A program made the translations under genes and the position numbers. Below, piece by piece: positions 9,381 through 18,851 of a stretch of DNA of 59,407 nt (position 1 is the stretch's first letter; each line of letters starts with the position of its first letter). Source of the stretch: Burkholderiales bacterium (lineage in GTDB: Bacteria; Pseudomonadota; Gammaproteobacteria; Burkholderiales; Burkholderiaceae_D). The stretch covers positions 1 to 59,407 of the forward strand of contig JAPLQC010000084.1 in the NCBI GenBank assembly GCA_026399895.1, in the 5' to 3' direction. Under the pieces are notes generated by a model. It was not told the DNA's origin. It saw nothing but the letters and a program-made list of their open reading frames with translations, and made no database searches.

Positions 9381-10774
9381 TGGAGCAAGCAGCGCTACGC
9401 AACTATGCAAGCAAGATAGAGACACTGGCACAACAACTTGGCCTGGACTATTACCCCGTTGACTTCGAGGTCGTTCCCGGCAATTTTATGACCGAGATCG
9501 CGGTATATGGCCTTCCGGTTCGCATGCCGCATTGGTCATTTGGTGTTCGCTACATTCATCAATTGATTCGCCAAAGCATGGGAAATTCTCGTATTTTCGA
9601 GGTGATGTTCCCGGGTGATCCCTGTCATGCTTATCTGGTACGCGACAACAGCATCGCTGAAAACACGCTTGTAGTTTCGCATGTGATTGGACATGCCGAC
9701 TTCGCAAAACATAATCAGCTATTCACGCGATTCATGGCGATGGCGGGTGGCAAAATTCTGGAACAAGCGGCCGAGCGTGCCCGCGCGATCGAACGCGCAT
9801 TGATCGAGCATGGGCAGGAAAAAGTCGAACAGATTCTGGATGCGGCATTAGCGATCGAACCTCATATCGATATTCAACAACCGCTGCATCGTGCGCCCTA
9901 CGTTGAGCTATTACCGGCGCATACTAAAAAAAATCCTGTAGATGCATTCACCTCACGCTTTGAGTCCCTACCCGGCGAACAGCCTGTCGCTCATGCAGAA
10001 CGGGTAAGTAAAGCACCAATACCGCCGCATCTTGAGTACGACCTGCTCTGGTTCATCGCACAGCATGCACCGGATTTACAGGGCTGGGAGCGCGATATAT
10101 TTCTCGCGGTGCGCGAAGAATCTTTCTACTTCTACCCGGTGTTTGCGTGCCAGATCATGAATGAGGGCTGGGCCTCGTATTGGCACGCCCGGCTGCTGCG
10201 CGAGGCGGATTTTTTACCCCCTGATCTTTATCTCGCCGCTATCAAAGCGCACTCGGATGTCGTTCGGCCAATTGCTTCAGATCATCAACTGGCACTTTCG
10301 ATTAATCCCTACCACCTCGGTTTCTCGATGTGGGAAGACATTATCGAGCGCTACGGCATCGATAAGGCACGCCAGATTTGTCGTGAAGAAGATGACTTCG
10401 GATTTATCCGCAACTATTTGACGCAGCCTTTGGCGGACAAGCTGGACTTGTTTGTCTACGAGGCTGATCATGAAGGCGGAATAAGAATCGCCGACAAAGA
10501 CATCCATGCGATTCGCGAAGCTATTTTGGCACCACGATTCAACTACGGTGCGCCGCGCGTCGCGGTAAAAGCGATACATGCCGATGGTAGCCTGGAGCTG
10601 GTGCATGATGTTGCCGAAGACGGCCGCGGTCTTGATCTGCCACGTGCCGAGCGTGTGGTGGCCTATATTTCGCAGGTCTGGCGCCGACCGGTTAGTCTGC
10701 ACACCACCGGCACCAACGGCCAAGCCAAGGTGCTCAGTAGCGAGCCGAGCCTGCCAACGCCGCAAACGGCCTAA
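9380..10774 (+). CDS. spoVR: SpoVR family protein (YcgB-like)
   Basis: 464 residues, usual for SpoVR/YcgB (about 470-510). It contains the family blocks YPVDFEVVP, MPHWSFGVRY, GHADFAKHNQLF, EESFYFYPVFACQIMNEGW, NPYHLGFSMWEDI and REEDDFGFIRNYLT. SpoVR takes part in spore cortex formation in Bacillus; in non-sporulating Gram-negative bacteria its role is unclear but linked to stationary phase and stress. The start ATG overlaps the stop of the DUF444 gene by one base. It is convergent with the SCPU pilus operon, with only 12 bp between the stop codons and no clear terminator. Confidence 0.93.
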   Translation: MEQAALRNYASKIETLAQQLGLDYYPVDFEVVPGNFMTEIAVYGLPVRMPHWSFGVRYIHQLIRQSMGNSRIFEVMFPGDPCHAYLVRDNSIAENTLVVSHVIGHADFAKHNQLFTRFMAMAGGKILEQAAERARAIERALIEHGQEKVEQILDAALAIEPHIDIQQPLHRAPYVELLPAHTKKNPVDAFTSRFESLPGEQPVAHAERVSKAPIPPHLEYDLLWFIAQHAPDLQGWERDIFLAVREESFYFYPVFACQIMNEGWASYWHARLLREADFLPPDLYLAAIKAHSDVVRPIASDHQLALSINPYHLGFSMWEDIIERYGIDKARQICREEDDFGFIRNYLTQPLADKLDLFVYEADHEGGIRIADKDIHAIREAILAPRFNYGAPRVAVKAIHADGSLELVHDVAEDGRGLDLPRAERVVAYISQVWRRPVSLHTTGTNGQAKVLSSEPSLPTPQTA

Positions 10775-10786
10775 CACGATAGGTTC

Positions 10787-11254
10787 TCAGTAGCTGAGCG
10801 TTATATTTACTGGAAGATGGTAACTACCTACCGACACATTCTGCCTTCCCGTAATTCGACCATAGACCGGTATCGATAGCGTGGTCGGCACCATCAGCGG
10901 AAAATTCAAGCTCAATCCGTTGAGCGCATCAATAGGTTGTGAGCGTGCCGGGTCTTTGTACACCGCAAACTGCAACCATTCACCGGTTTCCAGATTACGC
11001 ATACGCATTGGACCATTGCTAACGTCGCTCAAACGAATTATCAAATTCAAGGCTTCGCCGCTATACGCGGGCGTGCAATGGATACTAAACACGGTCTGCA
11101 CATCATGCGGCTCGTTCAGCTGCGGATCATACTGACCAAACACAAACTGTGATGCGCCCTCACCCACGCACATCATAGCGGTGGCTGGCAGGCTCAGACC
11201 CATCATGACAGCAGCAATCCATGAGCCCAGTCGTCTTTTGGATTGATTTTTCAT
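10787..11254 (-). CDS. Spore coat U (SCPU) domain protein, minor/tip subunit candidate
   Basis: 155 residues. The start at 11254 gives a clean signal peptide (basic MKNQSKRR, hydrophobic core, cleavage after an Ala-Thr-Ala region). An upstream in-frame extension to 11374 covers a low-complexity repeat and is unlikely to be translated. The mature part has the SCPU beta-sandwich pattern, with NLIIRLSDVSNG and SLNFPLMVPTTLSIPVYGRI and the terminal ...SVGSYHLPVNITLSY strand. It is the last gene of a four-gene chaperone-usher operon; in such operons the last SCPU protein is often the tip adhesin. That role is inferred from position. Confidence 0.75.
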   Translation of the reverse strand: MKNQSKRRLGSWIAAVMMGLSLPATAMMCVGEGASQFVFGQYDPQLNEPHDVQTVFSIHCTPAYSGEALNLIIRLSDVSNGPMRMRNLETGEWLQFAVYKDPARSQPIDALNGLSLNFPLMVPTTLSIPVYGRITGRQNVSVGSYHLPVNITLSY

Positions 11255-11261
11255 GGTCGTT

Positions 11262-11309
11262 GCTATTGCGTCTGCTATTGCTTCTGCTATTGCGCCTGTG
11301 ATTGCTGGC
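11262..11309. repeat. Four 12-bp tandem units at the usher 3' end
   Basis: Units GCTATTGCGTCT, GCTATTGCTTCT, GCTATTGCGCCT and a degenerate GTGATTGCTGGC run head to tail. The repeat covers the usher's last codons, its stop (11287-11289) and most of the 32-bp spacer before the SCPU gene. Gain or loss of a unit would keep the reading frame but could change the usher tail or the spacing. Confidence 0.8.
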
Positions 11310-13746
11310 AGCGGTACTGACCGAGGTAGGGAATACTGCCGGGCTCTGGCTGGAAGGGAATTCGTGCTGTACACATGCCGCCCGGCCAGTGTGCCCGTAA
11401 CTGGTTCTGCGAACGTAAGCCCGATAGATAGAGCAGTCCCTCATGCCCTACGCCGAAGCTTTCGATCACCGAAGCATCATCGTCGAGCAGGTCGACAGTC
11501 GCACCCGCAGGAACCGGCGCCTCGTCATCTCGTATCAGATTAAGCGTTGCCGCTGACACTTTGCGTATCGGGATGTCAATCAGAACACCAGAGCGCCACG
11601 CTGGTACCGGCCTGACTTTAAGCTGACCGATTTCAGTATCCAGCGGCAAATCCAGTGGCTCGACCGAGATGTTATTTCGCATGTAGGGATAAAGCCTCGG
11701 TAGCAAGGCATAGCCGTCAGCATTCGTGCGTGCCGCCAATTGGTTTTCGACATAGATGCGCACCTTCGCAAAGCCCGGCACCCGCGCGACACCAAAGCTG
11801 CTATCAATACGACGCGACAAGAACCACTGACCATCCAAGGTCGCAATGGCACCACTCAAACCGAATCGTTCACGGGTTTGCCCGTTCAGCTCCGCAGCTT
11901 CGATCCTGACGCGACCGTAATCATTTTGGGCATACAGCGCAGCTTGCTGTGCTGCCCGCTGCGCTACTTGCAAGCGATACCCCCAACCTTCTCCAGCGGG
12001 GAGGCTTTTTTGTAGCTGGACCACCTGGCGCGATGGTCCGTTGGTGGTATCGGCATGTGTGGCGCTGACGCTGGTGCCACCACCGAGGTTATACGACCAA
12101 TACACGTTAAATGACGTGGCATCGGTGTCTGCCTTCAGACGCGAGAGTGAAAAAATCAAGCTGCCCCAGGCTGTCTGTCGCGTGCTGAAGCTGGCGGTGG
12201 TAATCGATACCGCATCAGCCCCAATGCGCTGCTGCTGGGTCCATGACAAACCCAAACTACCGATGCCCGGTAATTGATAGCTGTAGAAAACGCTATCGAG
12301 CCGGCGCAGCGTTTGTTCAGCATCGACACCAGTTTGTCGGTAGTCATGGCTCGCCAATTGCGAGCGCAGCGCGAAGCCATGGTGTTTGGTTCGACGCTCC
12401 CAACCGAGTGCGATCTGCCCACCGGTGCCTGCATCACCATGGCTAATACCGATTGCAAGAGTACCCAGACCCCAACCCGGCATAGAGGCAGCGACACCTC
12501 CCAGCACGCCGACTAATCCGGATTGTTGAGCGCTGGTACCCGCCTCCAGAGTGAGCTTGTCCGTCATACCGCGCCGCCAACTAGCCGCTGCCATCAGATC
12601 ACCGTAATCATTACTCGCCAAGCCGTAGCGCTGGCGTAGCGCGCCGAGTTCGAATGAATAATCGCTCAGGCCAGCTGCCAGCAATGAGGTGCTGGCGTAA
12701 AAGCGTTGCGTGATTAATTGTTCCTGCCCGCTGATGTCGGTCACCTTCAGCAAGACCTCACCTTCGCCAGTGACCATCGGTCCGGTGATGATCGAAAATG
12801 GCCCCGGTGTTAAGGGATTGCGCGATTGCAGGACGTTGTTAACGTACAAATCGACCGTCGACGGTAACGCCGCCTGCCCAGATAAGGTTGCCACCGGTAC
12901 CGTGATCAGGTCGGGTCGGATACGAAAATTGGTCCCCCATTGCAAGCCGGCAAATCGCACCGGGCGGCCAAGCAATGGCGGTGGGCGCGATATACCATCG
13001 CCGACCCTGAGCGTTGTGATTTGGTTGAGGTCATCGACGACATAGCTACTGTCAAGGCGAAGCCAGCGGTCAAGGCCGGGGCGATTCAGCATCATCTGGC
13101 TACTGACACCAACGCCAGCACCTATCGCGCCGCCCAGCTCAGTGAAAAGCACATGGCCGAAACCACCCTCACCATGATCCAGTAGCAAGTTATAGTTGAG
13201 AAATGCGCCCGCGCTTCGGGTGATTGTTTCAGGGCGTTGTGATGTTCGGGTTTGTAGCTGGTTGAGCGTGAACCCGTCTGAACTCAGCCGAATATCCATG
13301 AACAAGGTCGCCGCATCAAAGGTCAATGCCTCAATCGGTATGGCGGCTGCAGCAATGTAATCGGCATCATTGAAACGCCGCGAAGGTGCATCAGGGATTT
13401 TTACCTTGGCCAGCGTCAGCACTAGCACGGGCAGCCACCACTCGCCGGATGAGTTGCGAAGCATCACCGCAGGCTGCTGCATCATCTGCTGATTGATCCT
13501 GAGCGACACCAGCAAGACCTCCATCTCATCTGCTGGCGCATTCGCCGGCTCATTCGTTACCTTCTTCGTTGGCTCATTGGCTGGCTCATTCGCTGGTTCA
13601 CTTGTGACTGCCGAACTAGCCGGCTCAGCCGCTATGGCGTTCTGACCCATCAGCGCACCAAGCAGTAGCAGCATGAGCAAAAGGGTGCGAAGTTGAGGCT
13701 GATTCTCGATCTGCCCGCACGCTTTATTGGGTCGAAAATACCGCAT
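11287..13746 (-). CDS. Outer membrane usher protein, SCPU/archaic chaperone-usher pathway
   Basis: 819 residues. A signal peptide (hydrophobic LLLMLLLLGALMG) is followed by an unusual linker of repeated E-P-A-N units (about residues 44-75). Next come the N-terminal usher domain, a FimD-like beta-barrel with plug (SVDLYVNNVLQSRNPLTPGPF, GEGEVLLKVTDISG) and C-terminal domains. It receives chaperone-subunit complexes and exports the pilus. Its start overlaps the chaperone gene end by 23 bp. The last codons lie in a 12-bp tandem repeat that continues into the spacer before the next gene (11262-11309). Confidence 0.9.
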   Translation of the reverse strand: MRYFRPNKACGQIENQPQLRTLLLMLLLLGALMGQNAIAAEPASSAVTSEPANEPANEPTKKVTNEPANAPADEMEVLLVSLRINQQMMQQPAVMLRNSSGEWWLPVLVLTLAKVKIPDAPSRRFNDADYIAAAAIPIEALTFDAATLFMDIRLSSDGFTLNQLQTRTSQRPETITRSAGAFLNYNLLLDHGEGGFGHVLFTELGGAIGAGVGVSSQMMLNRPGLDRWLRLDSSYVVDDLNQITTLRVGDGISRPPPLLGRPVRFAGLQWGTNFRIRPDLITVPVATLSGQAALPSTVDLYVNNVLQSRNPLTPGPFSIITGPMVTGEGEVLLKVTDISGQEQLITQRFYASTSLLAAGLSDYSFELGALRQRYGLASNDYGDLMAAASWRRGMTDKLTLEAGTSAQQSGLVGVLGGVAASMPGWGLGTLAIGISHGDAGTGGQIALGWERRTKHHGFALRSQLASHDYRQTGVDAEQTLRRLDSVFYSYQLPGIGSLGLSWTQQQRIGADAVSITTASFSTRQTAWGSLIFSLSRLKADTDATSFNVYWSYNLGGGTSVSATHADTTNGPSRQVVQLQKSLPAGEGWGYRLQVAQRAAQQAALYAQNDYGRVRIEAAELNGQTRERFGLSGAIATLDGQWFLSRRIDSSFGVARVPGFAKVRIYVENQLAARTNADGYALLPRLYPYMRNNISVEPLDLPLDTEIGQLKVRPVPAWRSGVLIDIPIRKVSAATLNLIRDDEAPVPAGATVDLLDDDASVIESFGVGHEGLLYLSGLRSQNQLRAHWPGGMCTARIPFQPEPGSIPYLGQYRCQQSQAQ

Positions 13747-14509
13747 GAAGCGTGACAGGACCTGTGGGCGACTGCGCCCGGATCAGGAGTTTTTTATCAG
13801 GGTTAAACCGTTTGCTATCAAGCACCAACTCACGCCGTTGTCCGGCGAGCATGTAAATCACGCCACCATGCGCAGCAATCAGTTGATCTGGTGACTCTTC
13901 TTCTGAAATGCTGAGATTCGATAAAGCTGCCGAGGCGTTACCGGAATTGGAAAATACCAGTCGTAGTTGTCGGTCGTTTTCCGCGGTGATTGCAACATCA
14001 ATCTTGTCTTTCGCTTCAACGGGTGGCCGCAGAAAAACGGGAATGCTGATTCTTAGTGCGACTTGCAATCCTTTGGCATCAGGCGCGGGTGGTGGCGGAA
14101 TTTCTTCCAACACCAGTCGGTAAGGTATTTCTTTGGATTGGTCTGGTTTGCGTAATGCCCCGATTCGAAGCAGCTGGGTAGCACCTGCTTTTAAACGAAA
14201 TACTTGGGGTGTGACAATCACTTCGCGGGTAGTGCTCAGTTGATCTTTGCCGTCGGGCTGTGCCCACACAAAGGTTCTGGCTTCAACGGTGACCTCGCCA
14301 CTACCGGTGTTTTCAACCTGAACTACGGCGCTGCTGCGCTGTGCAGAAAGCTCTACCCTGACCGGGTTGACCGAAAACGAACCCGCTAATGCACTTGGTA
14401 CCACTGCGCTCAGCGTGGCCAATAAGATTATGCGAAATAAAAACATAAGAAAGATCAGCGCCCGGCTGTATACACAGCGCTGAGAAACAAATACGACCGG
14501 GCGCTTCAT
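13724..14509 (-). CDS. Periplasmic pilus chaperone, PapD/CsuC-like
   Basis: 261 residues. The hydrophobic N-terminus is a signal peptide ending SALAG; the Met at 14446 is an alternative start that would give a shorter, more normal signal. The mature part shows the two-domain PapD fold: SFSVNPVRVELSAQ with VVQVENTGSGEVTVEA (strand A1/G1 region), VTPQVFRLKAGATQLLRIG, and IPYRLVLEEIPPPP. It binds SCPU subunits in the periplasm and passes them to the usher. The ATG follows the upstream SCPU stop by two bases. Confidence 0.9.
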   Translation of the reverse strand: MKRPVVFVSQRCVYSRALIFLMFLFRIILLATLSAVVPSALAGSFSVNPVRVELSAQRSSAVVQVENTGSGEVTVEARTFVWAQPDGKDQLSTTREVIVTPQVFRLKAGATQLLRIGALRKPDQSKEIPYRLVLEEIPPPPAPDAKGLQVALRISIPVFLRPPVEAKDKIDVAITAENDRQLRLVFSNSGNASAALSNLSISEEESPDQLIAAHGGVIYMLAGQRRELVLDSKRFNPDKKLLIRAQSPTGPVTLHAVFSTQ

Positions 14510-14511
14510 GA

Positions 14512-15054
14512 TCAGAACGTGATGGTTGCAATCACCTGATCAGTGTAGGTGCCAGTGATGACATCCTGACGCGCATCGATCTTGCCGCAGATGTTGAATG
14601 TGGTTTCTCCAAAACCAGATGCTGGGCCCGGATCAAATACAGCCAGACCCGAAGCACCCCAGGTTTCAGTTTCTGTCTGAGTACAGGTGAATGCCACACC
14701 CGTAGGTTTGAACAGAGAATACGACAGCACTTCACCCGGTACCGAGGTGTTGGTCATGCGTCGTACGCCAGTCACTGCATCTGGGCTATTGCCGCCGCTA
14801 AGTGCAATGGTCGGATGGGTGCCCTTGACACAGGCGATCGTGATGCCACCGCCGGCATACGTCGGCGAGGTATTCGAAGGATTGTAGTTAGTGCCGAAGT
14901 CAACTGCAGCGACACTGCTGATCGAGCAGCTAGCTGCAATGGTTGCGCTGACGTTGATGGTATCGGTGATTGAGGTTGCAGCCTGGGCAGCACCCTGTGT
15001 GAACAGAGCGAGCAATGATGCCGTAGCCAGCGTAGTTTTAAAACCGTTCATCAT
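14512..15054 (-). CDS. Spore coat U (SCPU) domain major pilin-like subunit
   Basis: 180 residues with a signal peptide ending AQAA and a mature start TSITDTINVSATIAASCSIS, characteristic of the SCPU family. Conserved features are Cys-Ser after the first strand, a second Cys in GITIACVKG, and a C-terminal GTYTDQVIATITF strand. AAAGGA lies 6 bases before the first of two adjacent ATGs. It is the first gene of the operon, which usually encodes the main structural subunit. Upstream (15055-15309) is a 255-bp spacer holding a small hairpin, GTAGC-GAG-GCTAC at 15176-15188, and presumably the promoter, which I cannot place with confidence. Confidence 0.88.
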   Translation of the reverse strand: MMNGFKTTLATASLLALFTQGAAQAATSITDTINVSATIAASCSISSVAAVDFGTNYNPSNTSPTYAGGGITIACVKGTHPTIALSGGNSPDAVTGVRRMTNTSVPGEVLSYSLFKPTGVAFTCTQTETETWGASGLAVFDPGPASGFGETTFNICGKIDARQDVITGTYTDQVIATITF

Positions 15055-15309
15055 CGGGTCCTTTCTGACGTGATTAAAGGGAGCCCGATCTTATTGACTG
15101 TCGCTAGCGGTCTGCGCAGCAATGGTGATGAAACGCGACGTTAAAATGCAGCAGTGATACACCTGCCTTTGTTTCGTAGCGAGGCTACAACAATCGCCTG
15201 TGATTTAGCTTAATGCGATAACAAGCCGAAGCTGACTCCTGAGGATTTGGTCAGCCGCAGGATTAAAGACAGCGCAAGACATTCGCGAATCTGCAGAAAA
15301 AATAACTAC

Positions 15310-17385
15310 TTAGAAGGACTTCCCCTCGTCGGTAAGTTTCTGCAGGAACGGAGCCACATGCCATGCATGACCATTCGGCCCGCTGGCATAGCGCTGTACT
15401 GCTGCTGATACCTTGTCGAGGCCAACACAACTAGCGTAGAACATTGGGCCGCCGCGGTACAGCGGGAAGCCATACCCAGTGAGATAGACCAAGTCGATGT
15501 CAGAGGCGCGTAGTGCGATACCCTCCTCCAGAATTCGTGCCCCTTCATTCGCAAGAGCGTAGATGAGCCGCTCGACGATTTCATCATCACCGATCGCCCG
15601 TCGCGCCACGCCAAGCTCAGCAGCATGCGCGATGATCATCTGGTTCACTTCATCCGACGCATGCGCAGTACGATCGCCGGGGTGATAGTCATACCAACCA
15701 GCGGAAGTTTTTTGTCCGAAGCGGCCACGTTCACATAGCTTGTCGCCAATCTGCGAGTACACCATGTCGGGTCGCTCGACGCGCCGACGCTGACGGATAT
15801 GCCAGCCAATATCATTGCCCGCCAGATCACTCATGCGAAACGGCCCCATCGCAAAACCAAAGTTTTCGATGGCCTGATCGATTTGCGCCGGCAAACAGCC
15901 CTCTTCCAACAAATAGAACGCCTGACGCAGGTACTGCTCGATCATGCGGTTACCAATGAAGCCGTCGCAAACGCCAGAGACCACGCCGGTTTTTTTGATT
16001 TTTTTCGCCAGCGCCATCACGGTAGCCAGAACATCATCAGCGGTGGCTTTACCGCGCACAACCTCGAGCAGCTTCATCACATTGGCCGGACTAAAAAAAT
16101 GCATGCCAATCACATCCTGCGGGCGTGATGTGAAGCTGGCGATTCTGTCCAGATCTAACGTAGAGGTATTTGACGCCAAAATAGCACCCGGCTTCATCAC
16201 CTGATCCAGTCGGCGGAACACCGTTTCTTTCACCGATATTTCTTCAAATACGGCCTCAATCACGATGTCGGCACTGGACAGCGCTTCATATTCCAGAGTG
16301 GTACTGATCAGCCCCATGCGTTTGTCGAGCTGCTCTTGTGTCAGCCGACCTTTTTTCAGGGTGTTTTCATAGTTGCGGCGGATGGTGCCAAGGCCTTTAT
16401 CCAGTGCGGCTTGTGCGGTTTCGAGAACACAAACCGGTATGCCCGCGTTAGCAAAGTTCATCGCAATACCCGCACCCATGGTGCCAGCGCCGATTACTGC
16501 TGCTGCGCGTATCTCGCGCAGGGTGGTGTCGGGTCCGATACCGGGGATTTTTACGGCACTACGCTCTGCAAAGAATGAATGACGCAGCGCTTTTGATTCG
16601 GTGGTTTGCACCAGCTGCAGAAACAGCTCACGTTCGAAACTCAGACCATCCTCAAACGGCAGATTGATCGCAGCCTCGACTGCGTCGATACACTTGGTTG
16701 GTGCGGGGTAATGCTGGGCTTGCGCTTTGATCTGCTCGCGCATCGCTTGCAACACTTGCGTGGCGTCGGTATCTTGAATCTGATGGTCACGCACCTTGGG
16801 CAATGGGCGAACATCTGCTATTTCATGGGCAAATGCCATCGCGCCTTCCAGCAGATCACCGGTGATCATGCGGTCGAACAAGTGGGTATCGGCCAACTGC
16901 TCCGAGGGTACGGGTGCGCCATGCACAATCATGTTGAGTGCGCGCTGCACGCCGATCATGCGCGGCAGTCGCTGGGTACCGCCTGCCCCCGGCAAGATGC
17001 CGAGCTTCACTTCAGGTAAAGCAATCTGCGCCGCCGGAGTAGCAACGCGGTAATGACAGCCGAGCGCAAGCTCGAGCCCGCCACCCATCGCCATGCCATG
17101 GATCGCGGCGATGACTGGTTTACCGCAGGATTCGATAGTACGAATGACGGTATGCAGCGAAGGCTCTTGTAATGCCTTGGGCGTGTTGAATTCACGGATA
17201 TCCGCGCCACCCGAAAATCCTTTGCCACTGCCGATCAGCACAATGGCCCGAATCGCCGGATGATCCAGCGCGCGCTGCACGCCATCGACGATGCCTGAGC
17301 GCGTCGCAAAACCAAGGCCATTAACAGGCGGATTGTCGAGCGTGATGACAGCGATGTCGCCGTGCTCGCTGAAGGATGCGGTCAT
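15310..17385 (-). CDS. FadJ/FadB-like enoyl-CoA hydratase / 3-hydroxyacyl-CoA dehydrogenase
   Basis: 691 residues from the ATG at 17385 (GGAG 9 bases upstream); a further 13 in-frame codons lack a ribosome site. The N-terminal crotonase domain has the oxyanion-hole segments GFSGGADIREF and GMAMGGGLELALGCHYRVA, then PEVKLGILPGAGGTQRLPR. The NAD-binding 3-hydroxyacyl-CoA dehydrogenase domain begins near residue 290 (VIGAGTMGAGIAMNFA), with SNTSTLDLDRIA and HFFSPANVMKLLE following, and a C-terminal dehydrogenase domain. It carries out two steps of fatty-acid beta-oxidation. The thiolase is not adjacent. An acyl-CoA ligase gene lies about 1.5 kb upstream in the same direction. Confidence 0.93.
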   Translation of the reverse strand: MTASFSEHGDIAVITLDNPPVNGLGFATRSGIVDGVQRALDHPAIRAIVLIGSGKGFSGGADIREFNTPKALQEPSLHTVIRTIESCGKPVIAAIHGMAMGGGLELALGCHYRVATPAAQIALPEVKLGILPGAGGTQRLPRMIGVQRALNMIVHGAPVPSEQLADTHLFDRMITGDLLEGAMAFAHEIADVRPLPKVRDHQIQDTDATQVLQAMREQIKAQAQHYPAPTKCIDAVEAAINLPFEDGLSFERELFLQLVQTTESKALRHSFFAERSAVKIPGIGPDTTLREIRAAAVIGAGTMGAGIAMNFANAGIPVCVLETAQAALDKGLGTIRRNYENTLKKGRLTQEQLDKRMGLISTTLEYEALSSADIVIEAVFEEISVKETVFRRLDQVMKPGAILASNTSTLDLDRIASFTSRPQDVIGMHFFSPANVMKLLEVVRGKATADDVLATVMALAKKIKKTGVVSGVCDGFIGNRMIEQYLRQAFYLLEEGCLPAQIDQAIENFGFAMGPFRMSDLAGNDIGWHIRQRRRVERPDMVYSQIGDKLCERGRFGQKTSAGWYDYHPGDRTAHASDEVNQMIIAHAAELGVARRAIGDDEIVERLIYALANEGARILEEGIALRASDIDLVYLTGYGFPLYRGGPMFYASCVGLDKVSAAVQRYASGPNGHAWHVAPFLQKLTDEGKSF

Positions 17386-17464
17386 GAAGATTTCTCCGGT
17401 ACGGTAGCAGCCAGTGCGTCGCACCGGCTAAATCAGCCGCGTACTATACCGGAGAGCAATCTTG

Positions 17465-18667
17465 CTATTTCGACTTCACTTTTAACAAGGCGCTGCGCTG
17501 CTGATCTTCGCGGTAGGCATAGTCGACCCGACCAGCATTCACACGCGCAATCACCATCATGTTGGCGCTGATCGCCTCGTGGTCTTGCGGGCTGAAGGGC
17601 TTCTCATAACTTGTTACGACGCCCTGATAGCGCGAATCAAGATGCTCCAGCGCCTTGCGAATCGCATCGCCATCCAATGTCTTAGCTTGCCTGAGTGCCA
17701 AGGCTAGCAAGTGCATGCCGTCATAGCCTTGTGCAGCACTCATGGGTGACGGAATCAAATCGGTATTGAAGTGACGCCGGTAAGCTAATAAAAAGCTGTT
17801 TTTCGCAGCCGAGCCTGCATCTTGAATAAAGGTTTGTGGCAACAGCGCGCCCTCGCCTGCATTGCCAGCGGCATCGATGAAGCTACGCATCGATAGGGTC
17901 CAACTTCCCATGAAGGGTACGCGCCACGCCATATTCATCATGCCGCGCGCCACCTGCGCAAGTTCAGGTCCAATGCCCCAACCCACCACCGCTTGCGCAC
18001 CCGCAGCGCGTGCGCTCTTCAGCTGTCGCGTCATGTCGGTCTCGCCAATCTTGAAACGCTGTGTGGTCACTAGCTCGACTGCAGCTTGCCGAGCAGCATC
18101 GGCGAATGCATTCGTGCCACTGTCGCCATAAGGGGTGTCGTCTGCCAACAGCGCTACCTTACTGATGCCCCGTTTTTTAAGGTCGGCGGCGAGCATGCGC
18201 GCCTCAAGATCTAAGGTTGGCGAGACGCGAAAAATAAAATTCACAGTGCTTGCCGGCGGCACATAGCGACGTGTCAGTACCGGTCCGGTGGATACCGCAA
18301 TCATCAGCGGTATGCGCGCTTGCTGATAAACATCAATTGAGGCCAAGCCAACACCGGTGTTTACGATGCCGATAGTAGCGGCAACTTTCATGCGGGTGAG
18401 TTCAGTGGCGATCTTGGCGCCCAGCTCATTATTGGCTTGGTCATCGCGTTCGATCAGTTCAATCGTACGACCGTTAATTCCACCGATAGCGTTGATCTCC
18501 TGTACCGCCAGGCGAATGCCATTGCGCATGCTCTCACCCATGGGACTCGAGCCACCGCTGAACGGGCCGCTTAGCCCGATACGGATGTTTTGCGCATGCG
18601 CTGGCGATGTCATCACCACCATGACCATCAGCGCACTAAAAATCCAACGGTAAATGCTGCCCCGCAT
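17465..18667 (-). CDS. Periplasmic substrate-binding protein, branched-chain amino acid ABC type
   Basis: 400 residues from the ATG at 18667 (AGGGGG upstream). The signal peptide ends MTSPAHAQ. The mature protein shows the type-1 periplasmic binding (LivK-like) pattern: IRIGLSGPFSGG, MGESMRNGIRLAVQEINAIG, GRTIELIERDDQ, then KRGISKVALLADDTPYGDSG in the second lobe. No permease or ATPase gene is nearby, so it is an orphan binding protein in this window. The ligand cannot be told from sequence; family members bind amino acids, aromatic acids or amides. Its place between two acyl-CoA genes suggests, weakly, a carboxylic acid. Confidence 0.85.
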   Translation of the reverse strand: MRGSIYRWIFSALMVMVVMTSPAHAQNIRIGLSGPFSGGSSPMGESMRNGIRLAVQEINAIGGINGRTIELIERDDQANNELGAKIATELTRMKVAATIGIVNTGVGLASIDVYQQARIPLMIAVSTGPVLTRRYVPPASTVNFIFRVSPTLDLEARMLAADLKKRGISKVALLADDTPYGDSGTNAFADAARQAAVELVTTQRFKIGETDMTRQLKSARAAGAQAVVGWGIGPELAQVARGMMNMAWRVPFMGSWTLSMRSFIDAAGNAGEGALLPQTFIQDAGSAAKNSFLLAYRRHFNTDLIPSPMSAAQGYDGMHLLALALRQAKTLDGDAIRKALEHLDSRYQGVVTSYEKPFSPQDHEAISANMMVIARVNAGRVDYAYREDQQRSALLKVKSK

Positions 18668-18851
18668 TTGCGCCCCCTGAAGTATGCAAAGTGGGGACTG
18701 ATTGTAGGGATGCAGTTCGCTTTGTCTATCAATGCGCAGCAAGTGTGGCGCGCATCCCACCGTTACCGCCTAGGGCGGTCCGGTGAGTGAACAAATAAGA
18801 TGAAATCCGGCCGCTACGCAGTATCAGTCACGCAACCGATCATGCCGCTGA

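Noticed and set aside
10774..10800. Terminator between spoVR and the SCPU operon (CTCAG-TAG-CTGAG hairpin)
   Set aside because: The stem is only 5 bp and no T-run follows on either strand.
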